Positions 28,194-37,381 of a stretch of DNA of 64,000 nt are shown here, in pieces; the stretch's first letter is position 1, and the number at the start of each line of letters is the position of its first letter. The notes beneath the pieces were generated by a model, which worked only from the letters and a program-made list of their open reading frames with translations, had not been told where the DNA came from and made no database searches. The DNA is from Streptococcus parasanguinis CC87K (GTDB lineage: Bacteria; Bacillota; Bacilli; Lactobacillales; Streptococcaceae). Position numbers and translations under genes: made by a program. The DNA is taken from assembly GCF_000507765.1 (NCBI RefSeq), contig NZ_KI669401.1:853319-917318 (forward strand). Direction: 5' to 3'.

Positions 28194-28202
28194 ATTATAC
28201 CA
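28194..28202 (-). promoter_or_regulatory. Extended -10 abutting the HAD-gyrB start
   Basis: Minus strand TGGTATAAT, with the last T 7 nt from the ATG and no Shine-Dalgarno in between. Confidence 0.65.
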
Positions 28203-28211
28203 CAAATGGAC

Positions 28212-28253
28212 AAAAAAAATAAGCTAAAACCCTCATTTAGGGGGGATTTTAGC
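28212..28253 (-). terminator. Terminator of the rodA-DJ-1 unit
   Basis: Minus strand GCTAAAA...CCCT pairs with AGGG...TTTTAGC, followed by TTATTTTTTTT. It stands between the DJ-1 gene and the HAD promoter. Confidence 0.75.
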
Positions 28254-28351
28254 CATTTTTTACGGTCATTTCATTTTAAATCATAGAGAAGTCATTTTCC
28301 GTCATAGAATGTAAACTTTCACCAGAAAATATGGTGTCCAAAAGAGCAATT

Positions 28352-28903
28352 TTAAGCATCTCCAAAGACATCTTGATAGAGCATTCCTTGACGAAGGCTT
28401 TGGGCATCTCCTCCAAACTGTTCTACCAAGGCATAGGCTAAGGCAAGCGCAGTTGAAGGACCACGACTGGTCAAGAGATTACCGTCTTTCACCACTGTTT
28501 CTTTCTGATAGTGTCCATCTTGAATCTCTTCTTCAAAACCATCGTAACACGTATAGTGTTTATCTTTTAAGAGACCTGCACGCGCCAAAACAATGGGAGC
28601 TGCACAAATCGCAGAAATGATTTTTCCTTTTCTACTTTCTTCTTGAAGAGCTGCAATCAATTCCGAATTATCCCGCAAATTCGCAGCTCCCGGCATCCCA
28701 CCTGGTAAGAAGATTCCATCATAATCTGACAGGTCCCCATTCCAGAGGCGATCGACTTCCACTGTGATCTGGTGAGAACCTGTGACCGTTTCTTCCATGC
28801 CAATAAGGTCACAGTCGATCCCAGCCCGTCTCAAAACATCGACAATGGTCAAGGCTTCAATTTCTTCAAAACCGTTTGCTAAAATCGTTGCTACTTTTTT
28901 CAT
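28352..28903 (-). CDS. DJ-1/PfpI family protein (YajL-like)
   Basis: A 183-aa protein of the DJ-1/ThiJ/PfpI superfamily. GFEEIEALTIVDVLRRAG carries the conserved Glu, and the nucleophile-elbow Cys is in ISAICAAPIVLARAGLL. Members act as chaperones, glyoxalases or deglycases protecting against carbonyl stress. Start chosen as the second ATG, for correct spacing from GAAGGA. About 20 bp after rodA, so probably co-transcribed. Confidence 0.92.
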   Translation of the reverse strand: MKKVATILANGFEEIEALTIVDVLRRAGIDCDLIGMEETVTGSHQITVEVDRLWNGDLSDYDGIFLPGGMPGAANLRDNSELIAALQEESRKGKIISAICAAPIVLARAGLLKDKHYTCYDGFEEEIQDGHYQKETVVKDGNLLTSRGPSTALALAYALVEQFGGDAQSLRQGMLYQDVFGDA

Positions 28904-28922
28904 TTTCATTCCTTCTTTCTAT

Positions 28923-30152
28923 CTATTGCGCCTTTTTAAGGACTACTTTTTTACGGATTGGAGGCCCTTCTTCTGGCTCTTTCTTTTTGCTGCTATGATT
29001 ATATATTGAGAGGACCAGACCAATACCAATCAGATTACTAATAATAGACGATCCACCTTGTGAGATAAAGGGGAGGGGAATCCCCGTCAAAGGGAGAAGA
29101 CCCGTTACTGCTCCGACATTTTCAAAAATATGAAAGACCAGCATCATGATAAATCCGATGGAAATATAGGTATAAAATTGGTTATTGGACTGGAGGGTAA
29201 TTTTTAAAATGCGGTAAATCAGGGTCACATATAAAATCAACAGCACCAGAGCTCCAACAAAGCCAAAGTCTTCTGCGACGACCGTAAAAATCATATCGCT
29301 TTCCCGTACGGGAACCAATAAATTGGAGACATTAAAGCCTTGCCCAAAGAGACCACCACTAGCAATAGCTAGCTGTCCTTGTGCCTGCTGGTAGGTGGTG
29401 GTTTGTGCATAGTCAAAAGGATTTAACCAGGCTAAAATACGGTTCATCTGATAGGTTGGCATCCCTACTTGCTGGTGCAGAAAAGCTCGCCCCCCTTCTG
29501 AAAGAAAGAGGAAGAGAAAGCCTGCTAATCCACCTGCCAGAAGCAAGATGACCGGCAAGATAATTTTCCAGGAAACTCCTGAAACGAGCACTAAGCCCGC
29601 AAAAATGGCCAAGAATACTAAGGCCGTTCCCAAGTCCTGTTGGAGAGCCAATAAGGCAAAGACCGGAATCGTATAGATGGTCAACTCTAGAATCAAAAAC
29701 CAATCTTGTCGTAATAATCGCTCACGCCCCTTATTTCTTTGCAAAAATCGGACAATAGAGCGTGACAGCATCAGGATGAAGGGGATCTTCATAAATTCTG
29801 AGGGCTGAAACAAGGTGATGTTCCCATAAGCCACCCAGTTTTTAGCTCCTGTTGAAGCCACCAAGTTGGGATTATAAAAAACAAGAGGAAGAACCATCAA
29901 GGCCAAGCCTAGTAGGTAAAGAAAGGGAGTGATTTTCCAAAGAAATTTCGTACTAAAAATCGTCACAATCAGGCAAATGATACATCCCACACCAATCCAG
30001 GCCAATTGCTGCCCCAAAAAAGGCCACACCATTTGGGGATAATCATGAGAAACTGCCACATAAACGGATAAGATCCCAATCATAAGTAGGGTGAAGACAA
30101 TTCCAATGATCGAATAATCCAGGTGGATCGTCCAAAAATGATTTTTCTTCAT
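28923..30152 (-). CDS. rodA: SEDS peptidoglycan glycosyltransferase RodA
   Basis: A 409-aa SEDS polymerase with ten TMs. Characteristic segments: LQQDLGTALVFLAIFAGLV, VPVRESDMIFTVVAEDFGFVG and TGIPLPFISQGGSSIISNL (the last is the signature of the family). As I recall, peripheral cell-wall growth polymerase in ovococci. The other SEDS gene in the window (52568-53809) is next to ppc as ftsW is in pneumococcus, so this one is assigned rodA. Confidence 0.92.
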   Translation of the reverse strand: MKKNHFWTIHLDYSIIGIVFTLLMIGILSVYVAVSHDYPQMVWPFLGQQLAWIGVGCIICLIVTIFSTKFLWKITPFLYLLGLALMVLPLVFYNPNLVASTGAKNWVAYGNITLFQPSEFMKIPFILMLSRSIVRFLQRNKGRERLLRQDWFLILELTIYTIPVFALLALQQDLGTALVFLAIFAGLVLVSGVSWKIILPVILLLAGGLAGFLFLFLSEGGRAFLHQQVGMPTYQMNRILAWLNPFDYAQTTTYQQAQGQLAIASGGLFGQGFNVSNLLVPVRESDMIFTVVAEDFGFVGALVLLILYVTLIYRILKITLQSNNQFYTYISIGFIMMLVFHIFENVGAVTGLLPLTGIPLPFISQGGSSIISNLIGIGLVLSIYNHSSKKKEPEEGPPIRKKVVLKKAQ

Positions 30153-30185
30153 TCACGTTCCTTTCTGTGAGAATCATCAAATTAA

Positions 30186-31166
30186 TTAATAGAACAACAT
30201 CTGTAGAATCAAGCTAGATCCTGCCACACAGAACCAAGCAATCAAACCTACCAGAAGGGGGGCTGCTCCAGCCGAACGGAACTGTTTCCAAGAAACCTTG
30301 CTTCCGATTCCAACCAAGGCCATGGCCATAAAGAGGTGAGAAAGGTCATTTAGGTATGGTAGGACCACTTTAGGTACCAGGCCAATAGAAGAAAGAATGG
30401 AAGCCACAATAAACCAGATAATAAACCAAGGAATAATTTTCTTTAACATTCCTTTGTTTCTTCCTTGTTGTTTACTCCGATACCATTTTAAACCGATCAA
30501 GCCCAAACAAACTGGTACAATCATCAGGGCGCGTGTTAACTTAACAATTGTAGCCATTTGCCCCGCTGCTTTACTGTAAGAAAATGCTGCTGCTACAACA
30601 GATGACGTATCGTTAATGGCTGTTCCTGACCAGAGGCCAAATTGAAAATTAGACATATGCCATAAATGCCCTAATACTGGAAAGATAAAGACAGCCAAAA
30701 TGTTGAAGAAGAAGATGGTTGACATAGATAAGGCAATTTCCTCTTCATCAGCTTCAATGATCGGCGCTGCTGCTGCGATAGCAGATCCACCACAAATAGC
30801 TGTTCCAAACCCAATTAAGGTCCGTAGGTGAGATTTCAGATGGAAGACTTTCCCAAAGATCATCGCTGCAAGAAAGGCAACTGTTATTGTTGGCAGACTA
30901 ATCTTCAAAGAAGACAAGCCGGTAGAGGCAACCGTCGCAATCGGCAAGCTAAATCCCATGAAGATAATCGAATACTGCAATAATTTCTTACCGGACCAGT
31001 TCAGTCCTGGTCGTGAATTCTCTGGCAAATCTACTAATTCATTGAGGACAATTCCTAAAATCAAAGCAAAGACACTGGAGCCAATGATGGGAAAGAAAGT
31101 TCCCAATAACATGGCACAAAGAGCCAGTACAAATGCAATTGCAAGTCCAAATCCTTTATTTTTCAT
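30186..31166 (-). CDS. YeiH-family (UPF0324) putative exporter
   Basis: A 326-aa membrane protein with about ten TMs; conserved RPGLNWSGKKLLQYSIIFMGF, TAICGGSAIAAAAPII and SGTAINDTSSVVAAAFSYS match the YeiH/UPF0324 family, which has been proposed to export sulfate or sulfonates. Start MKNKGFGLA chosen with AAAGGA about 9 nt upstream. It lies just 4 bp after the DinG-type gene and is probably co-transcribed with it. Confidence 0.9.
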   Translation of the reverse strand: MKNKGFGLAIAFVLALCAMLLGTFFPIIGSSVFALILGIVLNELVDLPENSRPGLNWSGKKLLQYSIIFMGFSLPIATVASTGLSSLKISLPTITVAFLAAMIFGKVFHLKSHLRTLIGFGTAICGGSAIAAAAPIIEADEEEIALSMSTIFFFNILAVFIFPVLGHLWHMSNFQFGLWSGTAINDTSSVVAAAFSYSKAAGQMATIVKLTRALMIVPVCLGLIGLKWYRSKQQGRNKGMLKKIIPWFIIWFIVASILSSIGLVPKVVLPYLNDLSHLFMAMALVGIGSKVSWKQFRSAGAAPLLVGLIAWFCVAGSSLILQMLFY

Positions 31167-31170
31167 TCTC

Positions 31171-33624
31171 TCAATTCCTTTCAAAAAAGTCAGCTGCTTG
31201 CTCAACAAGCCGCTCTCTCACTGTTGTGTGAAGGGGCAACACTTGCTGCAAGCCATCTAAAATTTGTTTTCCATATCGTTTGGTCACCACCCGCTGATCC
31301 AATAAGAGGACCAACGATTCCTGGTCTTGAAAACGGCTGGTTCTCCCAATAGCCTGTTTGAGCCTTAAAATCGCGACCGGAAGGCTATAGTCATAAAAGG
31401 GATTTTTCCCCTGTTCTCTGAGTTGGGTATTCAGCTTTTGAACCATATAATCTTTAGGGTTGTCAAAAGGAAGGCGCGTGATGATTTGAATCACTTCTTT
31501 TTGTTGGGAAAAATCGACTCCCTCCCAGAAGCTTCCCGTCCCCAATAGAATGGAGCTTTCTCCTCGGTCAAATCGTCGCTTAATATTAGCTGCATCACCA
31601 TTCCGATACTGGGCCAAATGAGGAAACTTCAAGGCGTTTGACGTCTCCAGTAACAATTCTTTTGAGGTAAACAAAAGAAAAATTGGTTTTCTTAGAGGAA
31701 AGAGTTCATCGATGAGCTGACAAATCTCTCCTGCATACTCCACGGAAGATAGAGAAACGACATCTGGAAAATCTATCGGCACCAACAATTCCTGGTGTTG
31801 TTTGACTGTTATTGGCACCCGGTAGATCTGCTGCTCTTGGTATCCCAAAAGGGCAGGTAAATGCACCTTTTTACTGATCGCGATCGTTGCTGATACAAAG
31901 AGCACGGTCACTTCTTCAGGCACAAACTCCTTAAAGGATAGCAAGTCCTCAACTCCTCCGTGGAGACGAAGAATCTGGTGGCTTTCGACCACTTCCTTGT
32001 CCATCCAAAAGGTTTGGTAGCGCTCATCAAACAATTCTCTTAGATTCTCTAATGATTCGTTTTTTAATTCCGATACATCCTGTCGAATTTTTGCTACTGT
32101 TTGATCAGATAAGATCGCTGGTTTTCCTTGTACAACTTCCTTAGAGCAGGCATTTAACTCAAATTGAATACTCTCCAGCAAACGTCGTTGCAGAAGATCT
32201 TTTTCCTCTTCAATAGCGTGTTGCAAGCTTAGAAGAAGAGATTGCAAGGTTTCTTCTCTCTGTGAAAACTGCTCCAAAGCAAAGAAGAGTTTTTGCGCTT
32301 CATCCACTACCAGAACAGATTCTTGAAGTAGACTCTTATCATCCTCTAGACGAGTTAACAGATAGGCATGATTGGTCAGAATTACCCGGCTGGTTTTCAC
32401 TTTTTCCTGGCCCAGACGCCAAAAATCTTCCTGATAAAAAAGCGAACGCTTTGACAATTGGCCATCGTGGCAAATGTCAGCTACAAAATGAAGATGACGA
32501 TAGAGTTGGCCAATTTCACTGAACTCTCCCGTTTCTGTCATCGTCAGCCAAACCAACAGTTGCATTTTAAAGCGTCGAATCATCCCGTTATCTGACTCAC
32601 TCTGTAAGGCCTCATAAAATTTATCGAGTTGGATGTAATCCTTGGGACTTTTCAGGCTATGAAAGGGAATTTGGAAAAGATCTTGGATGGTCTTTCCTTC
32701 CTTCTTCATAATTTGATCCTGAAGAATTTTAGTGGGAACACTGACAAGAATGCGCTTAGAGGTTTTCGCCAAAAGCGTTAATAGATAAGCGTAGGTCTTC
32801 CCAATACCCGTTGGCGCTTCAATAAAACTCGGAAGTGGCTGTTGCAAACTATCCTCGATATAGGCAACAAATTCTCTTTGTTCCGGATAAGCTTCCATTC
32901 CCAACAGCTGCATATTGAGTTCAAACTGTTCAGATAAATGCCGACTTTCTAAAAACTGCTGTGGCTTGCGCAGATAGAGACCATGAACTTCTACTAAATG
33001 AGCTGGTAAAAAAAGGCTACTGTCTTCAAGCGCATCTTCTATTAAGAGTCGTGATTCATAAATCAAACAATCTGCCATCGAAAGAAGTTTTTCGATCAAT
33101 CCTCTTGGCAAGCTCGCAATTTTCTCTCTCAATTTCAACAGCAGCTGGGCTGTTGCCATAGCATCCGCTAAAGCGGAGTGAGCATGGTGCAACTCAATTT
33201 CCAATTCAGCCGCAAGCGCTCCTAAATTGTAGCGTTCTAAAGTCGGATAGAAAATTTGAGACAATTCAACCGTGTCAATCCGAGGAGTCGTTAGCTCAAA
33301 TCCTTCCCAAAAGAGGGCTTCTGCCAATAAATTCGCATCAAATTTGACATTATGGGCCACAAAGACGGCATCTTCTATTAATTCAAAAATTTCTTTTGCC
33401 ACTTGTGCAAACTCTGGTGCTTTTTTCAAGCGAGCATCTGTCAGGCCAGTCAATTGTTTGATATGCTCATCCAATCGTTCATGGGGATTCACATCCGTCT
33501 CATAGGATTGCGTAATCCTTCCATCTTCGATGATGACAATCCCAACCTGAATGATCTTAGCATTACTTCCAGCACTGGTCGCTTCCAGATCCACAATGGC
33601 ATATTTCCGTTTCTGTCTTGTCAT
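31171..33624 (-). CDS. dinG: DinG-type helicase with N-terminal exonuclease domain
   Basis: An 817-aa fusion: N-terminal DEDDh exonuclease (residues about 8-170; Asp12 and Glu14 in VDLEAT, FVAHNVKFDANLL, HSALADA) plus XPD/DinG-like helicase (EAPTGIGKTYAYLL Walker A, VVDEAQKL DEAH-box, and AIGRTSRFQ motif VI). In S. aureus this architecture has 3'-5' exonuclease activity. It has no four-Cys iron-sulfur cluster cysteines that I can see. The start MTRQKRKYAIVDLEA has no ribosome site and a promoter -10 just upstream. Confidence 0.93.
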   Translation of the reverse strand: MTRQKRKYAIVDLEATSAGSNAKIIQVGIVIIEDGRITQSYETDVNPHERLDEHIKQLTGLTDARLKKAPEFAQVAKEIFELIEDAVFVAHNVKFDANLLAEALFWEGFELTTPRIDTVELSQIFYPTLERYNLGALAAELEIELHHAHSALADAMATAQLLLKLREKIASLPRGLIEKLLSMADCLIYESRLLIEDALEDSSLFLPAHLVEVHGLYLRKPQQFLESRHLSEQFELNMQLLGMEAYPEQREFVAYIEDSLQQPLPSFIEAPTGIGKTYAYLLTLLAKTSKRILVSVPTKILQDQIMKKEGKTIQDLFQIPFHSLKSPKDYIQLDKFYEALQSESDNGMIRRFKMQLLVWLTMTETGEFSEIGQLYRHLHFVADICHDGQLSKRSLFYQEDFWRLGQEKVKTSRVILTNHAYLLTRLEDDKSLLQESVLVVDEAQKLFFALEQFSQREETLQSLLLSLQHAIEEEKDLLQRRLLESIQFELNACSKEVVQGKPAILSDQTVAKIRQDVSELKNESLENLRELFDERYQTFWMDKEVVESHQILRLHGGVEDLLSFKEFVPEEVTVLFVSATIAISKKVHLPALLGYQEQQIYRVPITVKQHQELLVPIDFPDVVSLSSVEYAGEICQLIDELFPLRKPIFLLFTSKELLLETSNALKFPHLAQYRNGDAANIKRRFDRGESSILLGTGSFWEGVDFSQQKEVIQIITRLPFDNPKDYMVQKLNTQLREQGKNPFYDYSLPVAILRLKQAIGRTSRFQDQESLVLLLDQRVVTKRYGKQILDGLQQVLPLHTTVRERLVEQAADFFERN

Positions 33625-33634
33625 AATACTTAAA

Positions 33635-33643
33635 ATTATATCA
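33635..33643 (-). promoter_or_regulatory. Extended -10 abutting the dinG start
   Basis: Minus strand TGATATAAT; last T is 10 nt from the ATG, predicting a leader of about 0-4 nt. Confidence 0.6.
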
Positions 33644-33742
33644 CGTTTGAGCAAGCTCTGCAGATTTTTTTCTCCTTTCATGCTGACTTCAATCCTGTTA
33701 TTTTCCTCGCAATTTGATACACTATTCTAGAAAGGAGTCCTT

Positions 33743-34384
33743 ATGAAAATCTATCGCACTGTTAATCCTGTAGCTTATGAAAACACCTACTACCTTGAAA
33801 ATGACCACTCCCTCATTCTTGTCGATCCAGGTAGCGACTGGGCGACTATTCAAAAACAAATAGATCGCATCGGAAAACCAATCGTAGCAATTCTTTTAAC
33901 CCATACGCATTATGATCACATTATGAGTCTTGAAAAGGTTCGTCAGACCTATCATTTCCCACCTGTTTATGTCCATTCGGCAGAAGCCAGTTGGTTGTCT
34001 TCTCCTGTCGATAATTTATCTGGTTTGGATCGTCATGCGGATTTAGAAGATGTAGTCTGTCAGGAGGCCGACTTCCTTTATGAAATTCGCTCCGATTACG
34101 AAATAGCCGATTTTCACTTTTATGTTCTAGAGACACCGGGCCACTCTGCAGGAGGAGTCTCCATCGTCTTTCCTGAAGATCACCTGGTTCTATCCGGTGA
34201 TGCTCTTTTTCGCGAAACCATTGGACGGACCGATCTTCCAACAGGGAACGCGGCACAGTTGCTTAGCAGTATTAGAGAAGAACTCTTTTCCCTTCCATCT
34301 TCCTATACCGTCTATCCTGGTCACGGCCCTGAAACTTCTATTGGTCACGAGAAGATGTTCAATCCCTTCTTTAGACAATCTTAA
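33743..34384 (+). CDS. MBL-fold metallohydrolase (glyoxalase II-like)
   Basis: A 213-aa metallo-beta-lactamase-fold protein. Metal ligands are evident: THTHYDH (His54, His56, Asp58, His59), TPGHSAGGVS and, near the C-terminus, VYPGHGPET. The family hydrolyses thioesters such as S-D-lactoylglutathione or similar. The ribosome site AAGGAG is normal. Confidence 0.92.
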   Translation: MKIYRTVNPVAYENTYYLENDHSLILVDPGSDWATIQKQIDRIGKPIVAILLTHTHYDHIMSLEKVRQTYHFPPVYVHSAEASWLSSPVDNLSGLDRHADLEDVVCQEADFLYEIRSDYEIADFHFYVLETPGHSAGGVSIVFPEDHLVLSGDALFRETIGRTDLPTGNAAQLLSSIREELFSLPSSYTVYPGHGPETSIGHEKMFNPFFRQS

Positions 34385-34424
34385 AGAATCATGTATCCTC
34401 TTTCCTATCCTCATAAAAGGATAC

Positions 34425-34453
34425 AAAAAAAGCAAGTGTGAACTTGCTTTTTT
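34425..34453. terminator. Bidirectional terminator MBL gene / ftsX
   Basis: AAAAAAGCAAGT pairs with ACTTGCTTTTTT around GTGA. Confidence 0.9.
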
Positions 34454-34454
34454 A

Positions 34455-35381
34455 TTATATCTTAAGAAAACGTCTCATGGAGATTGACGAACCGATCGCA
34501 CCGATCAAAATTCCTAATCCAAATAAGCCACCCACCATAATCGGTACCAAAAGATGTGGACTATAGAGATACAAGTTTTGATCTGCCAAGTTATTGTTCA
34601 TCGATGTATAGACAACGTTATAAATATAGAAGACCAAAGCTGAAGGAACCAAGGCTCCCAAGAGACCAATCCAAGCCCCTTCTAAAAGGAATGGTGCACG
34701 AATATAGCCATTTTTTGCTCCTACCAGTCGCATAATCTTAATCTCACGACTACGTGAAATGATGGTAATCCGGATGGTATTAGAAATCAAGAAGACTGCG
34801 ATAAAGATCAATAAAGCTACACCGATCAAGCCCCAGTTTCGGATGAAGGTTCCAAGTGCAAACAAGCGTTGGGTATCGACCCCACCATCTTTAACCTCAG
34901 AGACCCCTTCAATTTTTTTAGCATCAGCCGAAACTTGCTTTACATATTTAGGAGCCGTTGTCTCTACATAATAAGCATCATAGAGAGGATTGGCATCTCC
35001 ATCAAAAATCTTCCAGTTGTTCCCAGCCGTTTTGATCAGTTTATCATACTGTTCTTCCTTGCTAGAAAAATCAACCTTGTCAACATGCTTCATGGCTGTC
35101 AGAGCATCGTAGACCTTATGGTAGTTTTCATTGGTCACGGTTTGACCGTCTTTTTCAATCTGCTCGCTCTGATCTTGAATATCCTTGCGCATGTATACTA
35201 CAACCCGCACACTGTTTTGAATATCATCTGAAAGCTTGATGGTATTGGCAATAACTGAGGCGAAAATAGCAACCAAGCTAAGGGTAATCATAACCGAGCT
35301 GACCGCTGCAATCGTCATCCAACCATTTCGTTTCAAGCTTTTAAGCGATTCGATTAAGTGTCGGAAAAATCTTCTAATCAT
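34455..35381 (-). CDS. ftsX: Cell division ABC-like protein FtsX
   Basis: A 308-aa membrane protein with a first TM at about 22-46, a large extracellular domain (about 47-180) and three C-terminal TMs, ending GSSISMRRFLKI. In streptococci, FtsEX activates the PcsB hydrolase outside the membrane. The start MIRRFFRHLIESLKS lies 5 bp inside the end of ftsE (8-bp overlap), a coupled arrangement. Confidence 0.95.
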   Translation of the reverse strand: MIRRFFRHLIESLKSLKRNGWMTIAAVSSVMITLSLVAIFASVIANTIKLSDDIQNSVRVVVYMRKDIQDQSEQIEKDGQTVTNENYHKVYDALTAMKHVDKVDFSSKEEQYDKLIKTAGNNWKIFDGDANPLYDAYYVETTAPKYVKQVSADAKKIEGVSEVKDGGVDTQRLFALGTFIRNWGLIGVALLIFIAVFLISNTIRITIISRSREIKIMRLVGAKNGYIRAPFLLEGAWIGLLGALVPSALVFYIYNVVYTSMNNNLADQNLYLYSPHLLVPIMVGGLFGLGILIGAIGSSISMRRFLKI

Positions 35382-36066
35382 CGTATCCGTACTCTCCTTC
35401 CGCTTCATCACGCACTACACGACCATTTTCAATCGCGATGACACGGTGACGTAAAGTATTTACAATCTGGCTATTGTGGGTCGCCATCAATACTGTGGTC
35501 CCTTGCAGATTAATCCGCTCCAAAAGATTCATGATTTCCCATGAATTATCTGGGTCCAAGTTCCCCGTTGGCTCATCCGCAATCAAGACTTTCGGATTGT
35601 TGACGATCGCACGAGCAATCGCAATCCGTTGTTGCTCTCCCCCTGACAATTCATTCGGGAATGAGCGGACCTTGTGTTTCAATCCGACAAGATCCAAAAC
35701 TTCCATAACACGCTTTTTAATATTGCGACGTCGCTCACCGATAACTTGCATTGCGTAGGCAATATTTTCATAAACGGTTTTCTTTGGAAGCAATTTATAA
35801 TCTTGGAAGACCACTCCCACATTGCGTCGCAACATAGGAATATCGCGTTTTTTGATTTTATCCAAATCAAAATCAGCTACTTTCAAACTTCCTTTATCGT
35901 GTTTGACTTCACGGTATAAAAGTCGAATAAAGGTCGACTTCCCTGCACCAGAAGGTCCTACGATGTAGGCAAATTCTCCTGGTTCAATTTGGACAGAGAC
36001 CCCGCGAAGGGCCGTCGTCCCGTTGTCATACTTTTTGACAACATCTTTCATTTCAATCATTGACAT
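35374..36066 (-). CDS. ftsE: Cell division ATP-binding protein FtsE
   Basis: A 230-aa ABC ATPase that transmits cytoplasmic signals to FtsX. Walker A is GPSGAGKST (about residues 38-46), the signature is LSGGEQQR (140-147), Walker B VLIADEP. Its tail (VVRDEAEGEYGYDD) matches streptococcal FtsE. Second gene of the prfB-ftsE-ftsX operon. Confidence 0.97.
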   Translation of the reverse strand: MSMIEMKDVVKKYDNGTTALRGVSVQIEPGEFAYIVGPSGAGKSTFIRLLYREVKHDKGSLKVADFDLDKIKKRDIPMLRRNVGVVFQDYKLLPKKTVYENIAYAMQVIGERRRNIKKRVMEVLDLVGLKHKVRSFPNELSGGEQQRIAIARAIVNNPKVLIADEPTGNLDPDNSWEIMNLLERINLQGTTVLMATHNSQIVNTLRHRVIAIENGRVVRDEAEGEYGYDD

Positions 36067-36110
36067 GTAATGAAATTCCTTTCATTCTTTTCTGGTTGAT
36101 TCCCTCGAGG

Positions 36111-37206
36111 TTATTGGAGACGCCATTTAAGGTAGGCATCGATAAAGCCATCGATATCTCCATCCATCACCTTGTCCACCTGCGCTACTTCGTAGTTGGT
36201 CCGGTGATCCTTAACCATGGTATAAGGGGTAAAAACATAGGAGCGGATTTGACTTCCCCAGGTGATTTCTTTTTTATCCCCTTTTAGAGAATCCACTTCT
36301 GCTGCTTTTTTCTCTTGCTCTAATTGGTAGAGTTTAGCTTGCAACATCTTCATCGCACGATCACGGTTCCCGTATTGGGTCCGATCCACGGTGGATGCCA
36401 CTACAATCCCTGTCGGAATGTGGGTCAAGCGCACCCCTGTAGAGACCTTGTTGACGTTTTGTCCACCAGCTCCACCAGAGCGGAAGGTGTCCATCTTGAT
36501 ATCATCATCACGAACTTCGACTTCAATGGTATCGTCTAATTCGGGCATGACCTCAACAGATGTAAAGGAGGTATGACGACGTTTAGCGGAGTCAAATGGA
36601 GAGATTCGAACCAAACGGTGTACCCCCATTTCAGATTTCAGAAGACCGTATGCATGTGGCCCTTCAAAGGATAGGGTCACAGACTTGATTCCAGCCTCAT
36701 CTCCAGCCTGATAGTCCAAGACTTCAACTTTAAAGCCGTGGGCATTTCCAAAACGAGTATACATCCGAAGAAGCATGTCGCCCCAGTCCTGAGCTTCTGT
36801 CCCTCCTGAACCTGGGTGGATTTCTAGGATGGCATTATTATTGTCATAGGGTTCAGACAATAGCAAGGTCATCTCATAGCTGGTCATACGTTTATCCAGC
36901 TCCTCCAACTTCTCGATCAATTCTTCTTTGACCGAATCATCTTCTGCCAAAAAGTCCAGTAAGATTTCTGACTCATCAAAGAGATCCACCATTTGATGGA
37001 AATTTTCATAGGTCTGCTTGAGTTCATTTAATTCTTGAGATGTCTTTTGCGCAGCAATGTTATCATCCCAAAAATCAGGTTCTGTCATTTTATTTTCTAA
37101 AATGGCAATTTCTTCTTCCAATGCCTCTAAGTCAAAGAGACCCCCTGAAAGAAGCTAATTTTTCACGATTTGCGTCAATTTTTTGACGAATTTCTGAAAT
37201 GTCCAT
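36111..37206 (-). CDS. prfB: Peptide chain release factor 2, programmed +1 frameshift
   Basis: RF2 ends translation at UGA and UAA. The coding region is two frames: codons 1-24 from ATG at 37206 ([20 protein letters not shown]...), then a +1 shift over the in-frame UGA at 37132-37134, then 340 codons to the stop at 36111 (364 aa in total). Visible: the SPF anticodon-like motif ([10 protein letters not shown]) and GGQ catalytic motif ([13 protein letters not shown]). A single-frame annotation would wrongly begin at 37121. Leads the prfB-ftsE-ftsX operon. Confidence 0.96.
37132..37146 (-). other. prfB autoregulatory +1 frameshift site
   Basis: Minus strand AGGGGG, TCT, CTT, TGA, C. The internal Shine-Dalgarno-like AGGGGG (37141-37146) sits the canonical 3 nt from the slippery CTT; the shift to CTT-GAC resumes the RF2 frame. 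When RF2 is plentiful the UGA terminates and lowers RF2 synthesis. Confidence 0.95.
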
Positions 37207-37342
37207 AAGTACCTCTTTCTATGTATCTAGTCTATTATATCATAACCTTCACTATTTGCCCACCTTCCAATATTGGATCTACTGGTTGACCACTGCCAAG
37301 CCAGCTGATTTTCAGCATTTTTTCTATTCATTTGTAACCTAA

Positions 37343-37370
37343 TTGTTAGAAAAAAAGATCCTCTTATGCT
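37343..37370 (+). promoter_or_regulatory. Promoter abutting the metallophosphoesterase start
   Basis: TTGTTA (37343-37348), 16-bp spacer, TATGCT (37365-37370); ATG 11 nt later with no ribosome site. Confidence 0.55.
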
Positions 37371-37381
37371 AGACTGGTAGC

